Assembly: GCF_000003815.2 (NCBI RefSeq)
Contig: NC_049986.1
Location: 13,575,805 to 13,639,804, forward strand
Direction of reading: 5' to 3'
Origin: Branchiostoma floridae
Taxonomy: Eukaryota; Chordata; Leptocardii; Amphioxiformes; Branchiostomatidae
DNA length: 64,000 bases
Shown: positions 21,660 through 35,119 of the stretch, piece after piece
How the letters are laid out: every line of letters starts with the position of its first letter
How positions within the stretch are numbered: position 1 is the first letter of the stretch
Position numbers and translations under genes: made by a program
Notes under the pieces: model-generated
Told to the model about the DNA's origin: nothing
What the model saw: only the letters and a program-made list of their open reading frames with translations
Databases searched by the model: none

Positions 21660-22349
21660 CTCTGACGTACCACAGATCGAACTTTAAGAGTCTAATCGCT
21701 AAGTTGTGCACAGCTATCAGGAACAGAAGGTCAGTTTTCCCCTTGATATTGTTGTCACACGTGCATGCTTGCTTCCGATCAATTTAACCTTTGACCGTGT
21801 TGGAACATTCTAACAGAATATGGGGGTAGTTTTGATGGCCACTCACGAACGTCATCTAGCGATCTAAAGCAGAACTGTCAGCGTCTTAGCAAAAACAGAT
21901 GAGCGAGGCTAGCCTCTGCTATAATATAACCTCCTTGCTCGGCTTTGGTCCGATCAATGACTTGGTCCGATGCAGAATGTTAAAATAAGCCTATATATAA
22001 ACAATACAGCGCAAAGGACCGTGCAACTTGAAGAGTCCTGACGGAGAGGAGCTAGGGGCCAGTCCCCGGCATGAGCACTTAGGCAGGCAGGCATATCGCT
22101 AATGTGACCTTCCTTGCTCAAAACACCCGACCTTTGGAATACTAGTAACTGTTGTTGGCATTGTGTATCTAACAACAAATTAACAGGTTAAATTTATGAA
22201 AGTAGGAAACAGTGATGGTTACTTCTTATCTGTGTGACATGTTTAATACCCCTTTTCTTATTCTGACCAGTTTGTTGTACTTTATTCAGAACGCTCAACA
22301 CTCGTTAAACTCAATAAAAATGAATCTACACAAAGTATAGAAATTAATG
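21660..22349. promoter_or_regulatory. Upstream region of POLR1H
   Basis: Non-coding sequence between the POLR1H start codon and the probable 3' end of SPACA9, which must contain the POLR1H promoter. I see no distinctive core motif; the open frame at 21954-22178 resembles nothing. Confidence 0.4.
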
Positions 22350-23467
22350 TTTATTGCCTATCTACACCACATGTACATATTACATGTCTACATTTAAAAT
22401 TACAATTGTGCAGCTTTTATTATGAAATGTAACATGTAATCCTAAACTATGGCCTATGGTTTTCAATTAAAACAAATCAAAATACCATTTCAAATCAAAT
22501 TATATCTTGCAAATTAGTAATATACAGGTTGTCAAATTGTGCCGGTGTGGGAAGTGAATGCCAATAAAATCAACAGAAATAAAATAGAGATACATATTAC
22601 GTTTATGAAAGTTTGACATCCGGGTAAACAATATCTAGAAACAATCTAATCTCTACAACTGGGTGAAAATCGGAGATATACACCGTCATTAGGGATGTCT
22701 ACCATCTGTACGTCAAATATTTTACAGATAGCTCATTAAATGAAGAAAATTTTCCTTGGCAAATGAAAATAATGGTGCAAAAGCTCATGTACAGCAAAGT
22801 GACTCCCGGTCCTACAACGTGAATTTTATTTACACACAAGCTGAGAGAGTTTCTTGAAAGTAGGTAAGCGTCAGCGTGCGTCTGCGTCCCATAGTTATTA
22901 TTGTGACGACACAGCTACTACTAGGTACCATAATGCTTTTCATACAATCTTACCTTATATGTGAGCAACAAATATATACACGTGATGCTGCCAGTCCGTG
23001 TGGTTCCTTGTTAGTAACATTACAGGCCGGGTACAAAGTGTAATTTTGGTGACTCTTCTGTCCGGTAGAATCTAGAATCTGCACACCAATTTATGCTCTT
23101 GTTAGAGAAAATATCTCAATCGGACATTTTTCTGACGGTGTCATTTTCAAAAATTGTTAATGTAACATGCATGTTGTTTGTTGGAAAAGAAGAGCGATGT
23201 GTTTCTCATGCACTGTGGATTAAAAGCGTGCTACAGTACAGAGCAGGTGGTACAGAGTCGTCTGGCATCCGTCCAAAATCTACATTACTAGTTTATTGAT
23301 AAATGGTCGCCTAACGCCCCGTGGAGAACAATAGCTTTCTGACATTGGTATTTGGTAAACATATTATCAGATATACAGTCTGCGTTTGGTCTTTTGTTGT
23401 CACAGTGCCCATAGAAACTAATTTGTATCTTATTTGTTGTTTCATTTCCATTTTTGTGGTTGATTTC
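22350..23467 (-). other. Probable SPACA9 3' UTR with poly(A) signal at 22350-22355
   Basis: Minus-strand AATAAA at 22350-22355 lies 1.1 kb after the SPACA9 stop. The stretch is AT-rich, non-coding and contains no recognisable exon, consistent with a long 3' UTR. A nearer, non-canonical signal cannot be excluded. Confidence 0.4.
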
Positions 23468-26113
23468 TTATGGTTTCCATGGTTTCCTAGAGGCTGCCCA
23501 TTTCATCTCCTGCATGTCCTTCAATAGATCCTCCACCTCAGTGCCGTAATACTTGCTCTGCTGGGGAGCCTTCCCTTCTATCGGGATCTGCTGCACTTCT
23601 GGTGCGAACCGCGTGTGGCGCTCCTCTGTATGCCCCATGGTACCGTTGGGTGGACCATGTTGCCCCGAATGTTGCCTTGAGGGGAGCCGCTGAGATGACG
23701 CGTTGGACTTCTGCGTCGAGGACAGGCGGGGAGACGCGAGGTTCTCCATGACTTCATTGATTGTGTCCAATATCACAGGAATCAGGCTCACTGTGAAGAC
23801 AAAGGGAAGAACGACATGATATCCCATTTCATCTGCATTGAATCGCTTTTCAGTATGCAATTCAAATTAAATAAGGCCATGTTGACTTGATTATATGGAT
23901 GACATCCTCCGGGAACTCCAAAATTGATGCGAGCGAGCGAGTAAAAAAAAGTTTGGCCAAAAAAAAAAAGTTTGCTTCAGTATATAATCAAAGTGGCCAG
24001 GAAGGTTGAACATAGGACTACAAACACATAGTATGGTATACCAACAGTTAGATGTTGCGACCAGTACATCATACGGGTGCAAAACTTTTTTTTTCTTCTT
24101 GGACCAATCTGAAATAAACAGACCTGAAAATAATCAGATTCGCCAATTGCAAAATGGACACACTATGTCGGCGGGTGTTTGGGGTCTTACCGGTCATAGG
24201 TCCGGTTATAGTCACTTGTACCAAGTTTCTACAGGCAAAGGTACAGAGACAGTTAGCCTTTATTACATGAAGATGGGGTTTTAAAATGCCAGTGGTAGTC
24301 CAATGATCCTTTGTAGAGATTCCTTTGTAGCAAAATTGACCAATTACCATTGTTTTGAGTATTATCAGTTCTCAAGTTTCCACAGACAATCAGGTCCAGG
24401 TTCACGTCCACCTGGAAATGATCCTCTGGACCTCAACGGGACCTATCCTGAATTTACTGGTACATGTACAAACCCCTACCAAAAAACCTTTTTTCTTTCT
24501 TTCCGTCCTTTCACATCTTATTCTTTGACTTTTGAGATTTATTTTGGCATTCTATGGCATCAGTTATCGATTTTCTGATACTTTTTTTTAATCTACGGAA
24601 TATTTGTGCTCATTTTACAGCTGCTTTGCACAATTTACTGTGTGGTCCAAAACTTTTTTTTTTGGAAATGGCCGAAAATTGGTGCGAGCGCGGATGTCAT
24701 CCATATAATCAAATCAACATGGCCTAACAGAATAAACTTGCAGTTTGGAATGCAATCTACTGAGTCTGTTATGATAAACCAGCGATGAAACTTTGGAAAA
24801 CAAAATGGAGGAATGACCTATGGACATTTGAGATAGACAACTGTGGCTATAGATCCTATCATCATTCAAACTACTATAATTTGAAATTTCAGTAGTTTTT
24901 GCTTCATCGTGTCTCTCTAACCTACCTACACCGCCGAAGTAGTTCCTGGCCTCGTCACAGCTGAGGTGGTTGACCTCTCCGTGTGGGAAGGTGNNNNNNN
25001 NNNNNNNNNNNNNNNNNNNNNNNNNNNNNNNNNNNNNNNNNNNNNNNNNNNNNNNNNNNNNNNNNNNNNNNNNNNNNNNNNNNNNNNNNNNNNCCCTGGT
25101 TCCTGTTCAGTTGCTCCCTCACCATGTTGTGACTCTCTACCTGCGGGCATGATTGAGAGTACGTCCATAAAGTCTGTGCCAGGTCACAGGGACGACGAAT
25201 AGTCCCTTCTACGCTTTTTAATGCAACAAGAACGTCGAGCACAGGAAATAGAGTGGACATCTTTCTCCGTCAGACAGCCGCACAACTGACTACTTAGACA
25301 GTGGTTTTATCTTTTCCGGCTGAAGGAAGGATTCTTAAGTTGCCATACAGTACAGAAATTGCATCGAAACAAGACCACCACACGTTAACGTAAAGGTTAT
25401 AGCACCCTCATATGGAGCTTTTCAGGATAGACTCTCATAGTTTCTCACCTGTTGTCTGAATCTGTCCAGATCTCGGCACAGATCTACGAACAGCATGAGG
25501 ATCCTGCGGTCCGTGGCGCTGTGGACGGCGTGTTCCAGCCAGCCCAGGATCTGGTTTATGGAGCGGACAACGGCCGTCTTCTGGAAGGCGTCGGTTCTGT
25601 GAGACGGACAGAGTTTTCATACATATACTGAAGTATCGATAATGACATACAGCTCAATGTGCACCAGTGACTAGTTCCATCGAGGCTGGAAATCACTGAA
25701 TAGCAAATGTCGTTACCCGCAACCAGCAGAAAATCAGCTGCCGACATTTCAAAGACTGTGACTTTCCTTGGGGGCATTGTTACATACTACAGTGCGTAGT
25801 AGATCTAGCAACTATTGCGGAGAATTGTGAGAGACGGTCAAAACGTTGTATGTAAAGAATTTTGTGCAGTTGAATGAACGGGTAAATTGCTGTTTAAATC
25901 CAGGGGCGTTTTGTAATTGATCGCCCAAAGAGAATCAAAGAAGACATGTATTTAGATTTCATAATAAAGTTTCATTTGCTATTTATGATGATTCACTACG
26001 TGTGTCTCTCCTCACCTGGCTCTGTCTAACGCCTGTGTGAACGTCTGCTGCTGCTGACTGAACACCTTGTAGCGCTGCTGGAACTTTTTCAACTGCCGCT
26101 CAAGGTCATCCAT
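23468..26113 (-). CDS. SPACA9: Sperm acrosome-associated protein 9 (SPACA9), ciliary microtubule inner protein, 4 coding exons, one cut by a gap
   Basis: In mammals SPACA9 is a sperm and ciliary protein bound inside the lumen of axonemal microtubules. Minus-strand coding exons: 26113-26016 (MDDLERQLKKFQQRYKVFSQ), 25596-25449 (HSATDRRILMLFVDLCRDLD), 25140-24926 interrupted by a 100-N gap, and 23790-23468. After the gap, FPHGEVNHLSCDEARNYFGG joins VVSLIPVILDTINEV across the last intron, matching the human hallmark. Length cannot be fixed because of the gap; the bases missing from exon 3 should be a multiple of three. The C-terminal tail is polar and poorly conserved but ends in a Lys/Trp/Pro motif like the human one. 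The ATG lies 28 bases inside an exon starting at 26141 after a strong pyrimidine-rich acceptor, so a non-coding exon lies upstream. Confidence 0.93.
23875..24724. mobile_element. 850-bp non-autonomous DNA transposon (MITE), Harbinger-like, in SPACA9 intron 3
   Basis: The ends are inverted repeats: 23875 onward (GGCCATGTTGACTTGATTAT...) matches the reverse complement ending at 24724 over about 33 bp with one difference, and similarity resumes further in around GCGAGCG and the A-rich/T-rich tracts. Both ends are flanked by TAA (23872-23874 and 24725-24727), a 3-bp target-site duplication as made by PIF/Harbinger elements. The interior encodes no transposase. Confidence 0.8.
24994..25093. other. 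Assembly gap (100 N) inside SPACA9 exon 3
   Basis: Placeholder gap. Coding sequence runs into it on both sides (NRNQG before, TFPHGEV after, on the minus strand). Confidence 1.
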
Positions 26114-26141
26114 GGTCACGGTCTGGTTTCAGCAGGAACAC

Positions 26142-29100
26142 CTGGAGAGGAGGAAGGGAAATACTGTGAACGGTTGTTAAAGAAATCTAAGTTGTTATGG
26201 CCCTTCAAGATCAATCTGTGGTTCTGCTCCAGACGTTTGAGATTGTATCCATGGTTACGGATTGATCCCGTAGTACACAGGGTCCCTTGGCTTTGACATA
26301 TGGCCCTGAACCGAGGTTGCCTACGTTCCGTATCCAGGTAATACGGCGGCAAACATACACGTACAGACCAAACGTTTGCACAAGTCGTCTACCCGACTCA
26401 GCGGGCATAATTACCGCAGTGTGTGGTCGTTAGGCTGGATTTTTATAATTAGAGGACCCCCTATTCTCTTGTTTATAGAGTTATGCCGTGTCGGAAAAGG
26501 GCAGTTTATCTTAACATTGTTTAATTGATGTATAAGCTTAAGTCAAGTGGAGCAAGGAGATTAATGAATGGACACAGTTTATTTACTATCGCTTACGTAA
26601 GGGGATCTATGGTTCAACTATCATACACACAAACCTTCATGTCACATATAGATAATGTCGTAACCTCTCGTTTAAAACCATTAAACATTAAACGATTTTA
26701 CAAGTAAAACTGTGAAACTGTCAAATTGTATATTTATACCCCATGAACGATTTTGAAATATGGGTTAATGGCGGTTGACTGTTGACAGAGGGCGGCAGCT
26801 GGGGCGCGCTAAAACGTTTCCCATGTCAAGTGTTTGTTGTGCAGGTTTGCCTGTCGACTGGGGCATGGAGTCGCGCTCAACAGGTGGGTGCTGTCTCAGG
26901 GGACCGTTCACTGGAGCTTCCGTAGTTTGGTTGAAGACACAGCAGGAAGTTTGATATTTCAGACAATCGAGCTGGCGGGAAATCGAAATGTTGGTTCTGA
27001 AATCTCAGAACGATTTATGATTGTTGGATTTTATGAGGAATAGCGTTGTTGGAGTTACTGTTATGTCAGACAATGATATGATTGGACAGGTGCGCAGGTG
27101 TAATTGATATATATATCCCTGTTTAACAAGTAGCTCGGTAGGTCTAAGTAAAAGGTGAATCTCACAACAACTTGATTATGTCATTAAAGTTTGTTTTGAA
27201 AGGGGGGCGTTCAATCCGTACATTAGCTACAACTTTGTTAGGTGGATTTGTAAGGATTATAATCTCAACCAACAAAGGAAACAAAAGATGCTCGTTGAGT
27301 GAAAAAGGATCTTATAACAAAAGTCACAGTGGAATTGAGTTCTAGGCATGCATGGCATTTCCTTCTTTCTTTCGCCATTGTTATAATTTTGTTTTTGAGT
27401 CTCTTGTTCTGTTTGTCTTTGTCAAAGTATGCCTTTGGTCATCGTTTTAGAATAACGCAAAAGACGATAAAGTTGTTGGTAGCCTTGGTCTCATATTTTC
27501 TCTCTCAGTGGAAGAAGTATCCTTTTCCAGAAGCTTCATAAGGAACAGGGTTTTGTACGATGTGTTTGTGTGGTTGAGACCCCTCCCCGTGACCTCACCC
27601 TTGACTTTGTTGTTTGGCTACCCAAGACTACTGTTTGTGTTTCTGCAACCAGGCGTGGAGAGGCCTCAGCTAACGGGTCAACATTGGCCTCACTGCGACA
27701 ACACCTGTTGGACTGGAGTAGAAACTGGAAGGGAAAATGCGCATCACCTTCGTACTGATACAGTGGAATTGATAGCATTTTTTTTACTGAGCTGCCATAA
27801 AACGGTTATCATCATAACGTCTTACTCAGCTTCACGGATAATATTAACACGTCACTTTTCACCTTACAGTCTGCGTTACCGTATCCTGTCATATTTAGTA
27901 TATCATCAATATTCGTCTTACATTCTCTTAGCACAGCAAATTCATGTGAAGTTTCCGTCCTGCTGAAATGTCCAGACTGTTAAGCCGTATGATATGAGCT
28001 GGGTACAGCCTTGAATCCAATACGCAGTACAGATACAAACAGGAGTTGACAAGTAAACAAACATGACAAGAACCAAAACAACCCCCTGTCATCCCCCCAC
28101 ACCCATTGTACGGTTTTACGCCAGTAGCAACCAATGTCACGCATAGTGGATGTCAGTACAGTTATCATTAGTACAATACTAATATTCTGCGGAATTCTGT
28201 TGTAATCAGGGTCCAGTCACAATGTTGTATTTACAAACCATATTTAGGACACTAACATGTTTTGAGTACATGTACTCGTACATTTTATTAAGCACACAAC
28301 ATGTGCAAACTTGAAATCATGCATGCATAACCGTCACTTCTGACGCTAAAATTGTTATGTATTCCTATAGCATCTTTTTTATGAAAATATTTCCACTTGA
28401 AGACGAGGACAAATATATTCATGTAGACTGATGACTAGATCGAGCCAATACGTCTTAGAGTTAGACAGACGTCTTCACGCGTGGTCAGGTACTCAAGTGA
28501 GCTCCTTAAACCTCTCCAAACCCCTTATGTCAGAACATAACACACTACTGCCCTTACCTGTGACAAGTAAGGATCTCTTGGAAGTTCAAAGTGTTTTTCT
28601 TGCGTTACACATTCTGTGGGATAAGTGTGTTTATAAAAAAAGAAACATCAAGTGGACTTTATGTCCTTCTCAACTACAGAAAGAAGTGCCGAGGAACTAA
28701 TTTGTGAAGTTTGAGAGCGAGTTAATCGATTTCACTGAGCGGATTGCGCTCAAAACATTGTCACAGTTTCAACTGCTCTGTTTATGTTTCCATAGCCGAC
28801 TACAAAGCTTTTAACATCCACTTCAGGGATCGGCTGATAACACTAAACAAACGTTTGTGAGTCACCGGAATCTCATAGAACACAGAATCTGTTACCGAAA
28901 ACATTTGCCAATAGCTGCGATTTATTAAGACAAAATGGGTTTTCAGGAACTTATTTTAGGCCAACTTAATCCAATTTTGTGTGTTACCACTGGTGACTGC
29001 AGGAAACCTAGTTCTACTTACAATGTACTTATTGGTCTCTACATCGATCGGCAACATTGTTCTAGTAAATTCGATTTCATGGCTCGGGGATACTAGTGGA

Positions 29101-30088
29101 CTTTGCTTTGTGAAAATACAACGTTAACATTCTTCACTTCAGTTTATCAGTTTATCCTGTTGGCAAAAATTCAATACAGAACACAAAATAAACAAGATGA
29201 AACTTTTGTGCAAAGGCTAGAAGATTACGTTAACATGAATGGATACTCGCGCTTATGACTCAAATCCCCTTTACAAAAATGTATATCTGGATCACAAACC
29301 CCGACATGTGTCTATTGTAGCCGTTGCTGGGTTAGTGGGAAAGTATGTAAGACAATAATCCATCAGGATCAAGGTAGCAAAGACTGTGGGACTGTTAAAA
29401 TAACGGGGCTAAAGGCTGGTCAGGACGTGTGTACAACTGGAGAAAGTAGGTGGACGTCCCCTCGCAGTCGCACAATGGAACAAGTGTCGTGTTTGTGAGG
29501 TAAACTCCAACACAAGAACCGTAAACACGACAAACCAGTCACAGTAAACAGGCCGACAGCACGCCTGGCTACGGCTATATGCTGGATACAGAGGTATACT
29601 CTCATATTGTGAGAGGTCTAATGGAGGGGAACTCAATACACATAGTGCTGGATCTGTCAACCTGTTGTCTGCCAACGAGGGGAATTATCTAGGGGGATAA
29701 TCATACCCTAATTATACAATCTTATGAATCGAGAATTTCTTTTCACGTGTCTGAAGCATTAACGACATAATCACAAGACAAAACGTCATCACGACCCATG
29801 CCTTTATGGGAATTAAGTGTGAAACATAAGGACGGAGGGCTGGTTCTACTCTGACGTGTGCCAGGTTGTTGCTAGGACGTCCGATCCAATAATAATCCTG
29901 TTGGGCATGGCTAAAAACAAGGTGCCCATTGTACCACACGGGTAGTCATCGCTATATTAACTACATGTAACGTCACTCCTGAGTTCTATCATTTTCCCAA
30001 AGCGTTCAAAATCAATATGATGATTAGGTAACACTCGAATCACTTTGATATAAGAGAGAACTTCGCCAGGTATCCAGTAAAAACTCAC
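26142..30088 (-). other. Probable first intron of SPACA9, otherwise empty
   Basis: Bounded by the acceptor before 26141 and a CAG|GTGAGT donor at 30088. I recognise no coding exon, RNA gene or clear transposon inside. An RFX-like GTATCCATGGTTAC at 26245-26258 is noted separately. Confidence 0.4.
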
Positions 30089-30420
30089 CTGTATGAGAGG
30101 CGCGGCGATTCAGGTGCAGGTGTGAGGGTTTCTCTCAAGGTACAACTTCCGCAACGGCGCAAAAAGCCGCGTCAAGTCCAGGCCAAAGTCCCAGCGATCT
30201 GTACACAAACACTGTACAATTGACGCCACTGGTTTCGTCCCCAAAGTAGCACAAGAACCAGAAATAGCGGGGTACTTTCGAGACTGGCTTATAAGTGTAC
30301 GCGAGCGGTTCTTATCGCTCACCGTAGCTGTCGGGCCCAGGTCATACCATTGTAAATTGGCACAGGCATGAAAGGGGGGTTGATCATCGCATAGCAACTG
30401 TTGCCATGGACGCCATGTTA
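30089..30420 (-). promoter_or_regulatory. Candidate SPACA9 non-coding first exon and promoter with an RFX X-box-like site
   Basis: On the minus strand a perfect donor (CATACAG|GTGAGTTT) closes a possible exon at 30089. About 310 bases upstream, GTTGCCATGGACGC at 30400-30413 matches the RFX X-box: the GTTGCC half is perfect, the other half is not. AGCAAC, another perfect half-site, sits at 30393-30398. RFX factors drive ciliary genes, which fits SPACA9. The transcription start is not visible and the exon is inferred from splice signals alone. Confidence 0.4.
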
Positions 30421-31133
30421 CGGAGACCGGATGGATTGCAGTCGACCGACAGGTAATATGGGTACAGGTAACCCCATACCTACCCCGGGGCACATTATCT
30501 GAGCCCGCAAAGAGTCAGTACAGTGCCGTGCTGCGTTCTGAACGGGTCATTTTTCTCCCCTCAAAAAAGTTACATGTTTTGCAGCCTTTTTTGTGGCAAA
30601 GACAATTGAAACGCGTAGAGGGTGGTCAATCAAGCCCTCGGTGGAGGTCTGCACTTTTTGTCTTTGCCGTACGTGGGGGTTATGTCAATACATTCAGAAA
30701 GAAAACTGTGTAATAGTCAGCCTTTACATCCTGAAGCGCGTGGATGGCGGCACACTGGGGGTAGTACAAAAATGTATTGAGTTAATCAAGAGACAGATTA
30801 CTAATATAGTGATGGATTCATGACCTATTCACTGAGAACTTAGTGATACCATTACTCTGATGAACAGGGCCACATCGGACAAAGAGTCTTTTGGAGATGT
30901 GGGTCAGTGATGCAAATTTGATACAACATAGATTCTGCTGCAGGACCCAAATGGGAAAATCTACACATAAGAGAATGGAATAATTGGTTAGCCACCTGTG
31001 AAATTAGTTTTGCTATCTTATTACATTACAAGCTGGGGCAAAGAGAAGAAAGGCTGTCACCCATAACGTCATTCCGGGGTTGTACTTCTGCAAATCTTCG
31101 CTAGGTGACAAGTGGATAACAAAATCAGGTTGC

Positions 31134-31241
31134 TAGCCTGGCATCCATCCGTATCTATCTACCTGGTCCTTATCAAATGTTTTCAAACTGGTACTGTACA
31201 GGGTAACCCTGGATAGGACTGTAAGGACGGATACCAGGCTA
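31134..31241. repeat. Short inverted-repeat element (MITE-like), about 108 bp
   Basis: Begins TAGCCTGGCATCCATCCGTA and ends with an imperfect reverse complement (ACGGATACCAGGCTA). The size and structure suggest a miniature transposon; I could not identify a target-site duplication. Confidence 0.5.
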
Positions 31242-34200
31242 CAATCCAGCCAGTTGTTTCCCACGCTACTCTTCCCTCTTCCTAGCTATGGTTGGCTAGT
31301 TAAGTATGTTGCTACAGCCGACTGACGTTTGTACTTGAATTTCTTATCAGTTCTAGCTATGTCCGTGACGTCCGTAGACTGTAAATAGTGACAAGGGCAC
31401 GATTTCTTCGTGCTTCAGAGGATTATATAACTTTGTTACTCCTCTGCTAACGTCACGGAGCTCCGTTGAATTCCGACCATGACATGATTTACATGCTTGG
31501 CAATATTTTCTTTCCCAAAAAAGTTCGATCAAGTTGGTCGTCAACATCCGCATCTGTCCGTCCAAGGTCGGCACTGTTATCATGTCAATATATACTTCTT
31601 GTATTGAAGTGCATTTGCTGTTCGCGAATAGAAAGGAGAGGTAGACCAAAAAGAAGGTAACAGACATGACTGAATAGTATAGAGAGATTTCACAGCGCTC
31701 CTAGAGGAAACTTTGAGCATTGCACCATAGTCTGGAAGCATTTCGTGGCCTGAAACTATCAGATCCAGTCTGATGGCTTTAAAAGACTGACGAAACGTAG
31801 AAGTGGACAGCACCAACAGACTGGGCCAAAGCAGAAATGGATATAAGACTGAAGCGTTATACCCCTGTCACATTTGGCGAAAATCAATCGGACGTCGATT
31901 CTGCGGCAATCGCCCGAGCCTCGCTTATAATAATAACTTTACTGCACAACCATGAATTGTATAAGGTACAAAGTATGGCTAATATGTGACAGGGACGTTT
32001 TTCAGGTGAAAAAATACGCGCAACCCTCTGTCGATCTTAAATATATGGCCGATCGTCCATCGATACGTCCGAAGATCGTGGATAATATGATAGTATTAGT
32101 GCATTTCTGAGTTGAGTTTTGTATAAAAATCGCCAGTCACCCAGCCATCTCCGAATTCTGTCCATCTGAGCAAGGAGGTTGCTCCTTGGTCTGACTCTAA
32201 GTGAATGCTTTCCTACCCCCAGGAATTTGAAGGATGTCCCTCTATTCGTTTGACGCCAACGAGTGAAATGTTTATCTCATCTGATAATCTGTCGGTAAAT
32301 GTTTCTAAAAGCGAAAGTTGTTTCACTCGTTTGCTCCTCCGTTCGGGCAAGTTTCCCTTTCCCAGACTCTCCGCCCTTAATTGTTTACTTGTTGTTTGTT
32401 ACTTCGTTTTAAATCAACAGACCGGCAGATACATAATTGGACACATGATTGGTAGCCTGACATGGAAACCAGCGCGTCCCCTTTCCTGTGTGCCGACTTG
32501 ATTTGTTATTTCCTTAATGATTTGAAATAGAGCTCCTTTGCCTGCGACAAGGCTTTAGGTTGATACTGTGAGCGGAATGCACCAACCCGACCCAGCCTTC
32601 CATGATGACCCCGAACTCCGCCACAGCTACTGCATCCATCGGGCCAAGATAACAGCTTTTCTACCTTTCTATGATGCGTTTTGTTGCAAGACAATTCATT
32701 CCCAGGTCACTTCGATATGGGGAAGATATTTCCTTTGGCATTGATGAAAACAAACATCTTCATGTAATTTCTCATTTTTACTGAGTTGGACACCAACGAT
32801 TTAAAGGTACCGTACAGTGTAGAAACCTTTGGCGGCTTTGTTCTAGTCCCAGATACAGTATGAAAATTTCTCGTTAAAACCTTAAAGTCCATGAGAACAC
32901 ATGTCCTACAGGGCCACTGTAGTTGTCGGCGCACCAGGCACATTACCGGAGACCGAGAATGCGACTATTACACGGAGAAGCCTAATTAGACACGACAGGT
33001 CCAGCGATCCTGCCGGCCCAAACTAGGCCATAGGGCAGTGGTCAGTTCGGCTCTGGAACAAGGATGAAGAAGCCGCTTTCTCTGGATCTGTGGAGGATTA
33101 CCTGACTCAGTGAGAGTCCGGGGCCTGGAATGTACGTATACAACTCAGCTCAGGTCTGAAGGTTCTGACTATTCATCTTTGCTGGGCCTACACCTACATG
33201 TAGCTACAGTACATCACAAAGACGAACAACGGATAGGAAAGAAGGTACAGAACACATTTCTTCTTGGCTTCGGAGAGACGTTGTATTCTGCAAACGTAAC
33301 TTGAGATATATGGCAATACATTGGGCATGACAGTCTGAGAAATATCGCTCTGTATTGGAATATTGACTGTTCACGAGGTAAAATACCAGTAACTTCGACA
33401 GTACCGTCGACAGGTCAATGTAGAACTGTTGTAGTATATGTATCAATATTGTAAAACGATTTATGTACTGACAACGGCCGTCGTCAAAACAGTTTGTACA
33501 TCCCAGGGTTCTGTGTGTGCAGCCCCTGGTTTTCATTGGTAGGATAATAAACTGTGTCAACTCTGACATCATAATGACCGGGGGAAATTGATGTTTACAA
33601 ATTGAAACGAGGCGCTTTCGTTGCTGTCCTGTTCAGTGCGAGAGGGCGGGGAGAGAAGATTGGATATATTGTTTGTGCTGTAGTAGTAGGAGGAGGGACA
33701 CATAAAACCCACAAACACTATCAACATGTACATGTAACCTTGATGTAACATACTAGAACAGCGGACGGTAGTCAATGTTACGATGTATGTGATTTATTCT
33801 TGATCTGAGTTTGTTCACTTTCACTTGATAATATTCACAGATTGAACTCATTACCTGATACAGAGATAAGTATCTAGCCCGCATACAGAACCGACGGGAT
33901 GGTTGTACTCAAACTTTCTTTAAAATGTTTACGTATGTACGTAACGTTCCGCTGTCAGTTCGTTCGTTGTAAGTGGCTGGAGGTGCGTGTTCCTCTTTCT
34001 ATATAGGCTACTCTATAACGATAGAAAGACTTTTTGTCGTTCACGTACAAAGGTCACGGTCATATAGGTCATGAGAGAATCCACTTCAGCAGCGTTTCTT
34101 TCTAAAATTCGTGATTAATCTTAGATGGACCTCCGTGCACAAAATCGCCAAGACATGGTCTATGGCTAGTAAGTATTCTCTAGAGTCCACTTTCGTGCCG

Positions 34201-35100
34201 CGTAGTTGACCAGAGCGGCGACCAGGACCTGTCAGCGAGGTTTATCGGGTGCATGTGTGTGCTGACCGCGGAAGGGTGACCCAGAGCGACCTACCCTAAC
34301 GACGGGGGCGCGGAGCGAGTGAGCTGGCGGTGAGGATGGTTAATGTCCTGAAATCGAACAAATCCCACTCTTTGTAATACAGGCAGGGGGTGTCTGAGGG
34401 AAATATTTCATATGAAAACTCAATTGGACATGTCACAGATAAAAGCGTTGGATTTTGAATGGCCATTGTTTGCAGAGACGGGGACTGAATGCATTTTATC
34501 CTTACCGTCGAAGTCACGTATTTCAATCCATTGTTTTCAGACAAGGAAGCTGAACAGCGCAACATTCTAAAGCTTTCAGTAGGACACGGAATCACAACAA
34601 TACATGACAAAGGTACTACGTTACAACCCCTTGAAATCTCACATTAGATAGGACACTGCATATTCCGACTAGAATCTGTACCCCCCATCCCCACCTTAGA
34701 AAGACGAACAAAGAGAGATATCACATAAGACGTTTGACCCTAATGAATCTTGATGTGTATAATCCAACTATTGACCTGCATTGTCCGTTATCTGAGAGAT
34801 ATATCTCTGTTAACGCTGAACTTCAGGAAGATTTATAGCTGTTTGAATGAATGTCGGGAAAACTGGATCAAAGTGCTCCCTGAGGTGGCCGACGTGACCC
34901 GGCTAGGTGTGTCTCCTGCTGTGTGTGCCTTTAGAGGAAGGAATAGTTCCAGGGACAAATGTTTTGAGATTCAAAGCACAACACATGTAGATATGTATAT
35001 AGACAACGTTAATCAGTGACACTACACAACAGTTCTATACTCGCAGAGTGGGAATATTGGGCGAACTTGTCGCATTTTTCAGGACTCATCTGCTAGATGA

Positions 35101-35119
35101 GTGTGTGTGTGTGTGTGTG
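35101..35119. repeat. GT dinucleotide microsatellite
   Basis: An uninterrupted run of about nine GT units. Confidence 0.95.

Noticed and set aside
30110-30493. 127-codon minus-strand ORF over the candidate SPACA9 promoter
   Set aside because: It resembles no protein and overlaps a region better explained as promoter plus non-coding exon.
31855-32100. Possible dispersed repeat shared with 47.1-47.35 kb (AATCGCCCGA-type segments)
   Set aside because: Only scattered short matches could be seen between the two places; not enough to define an element.
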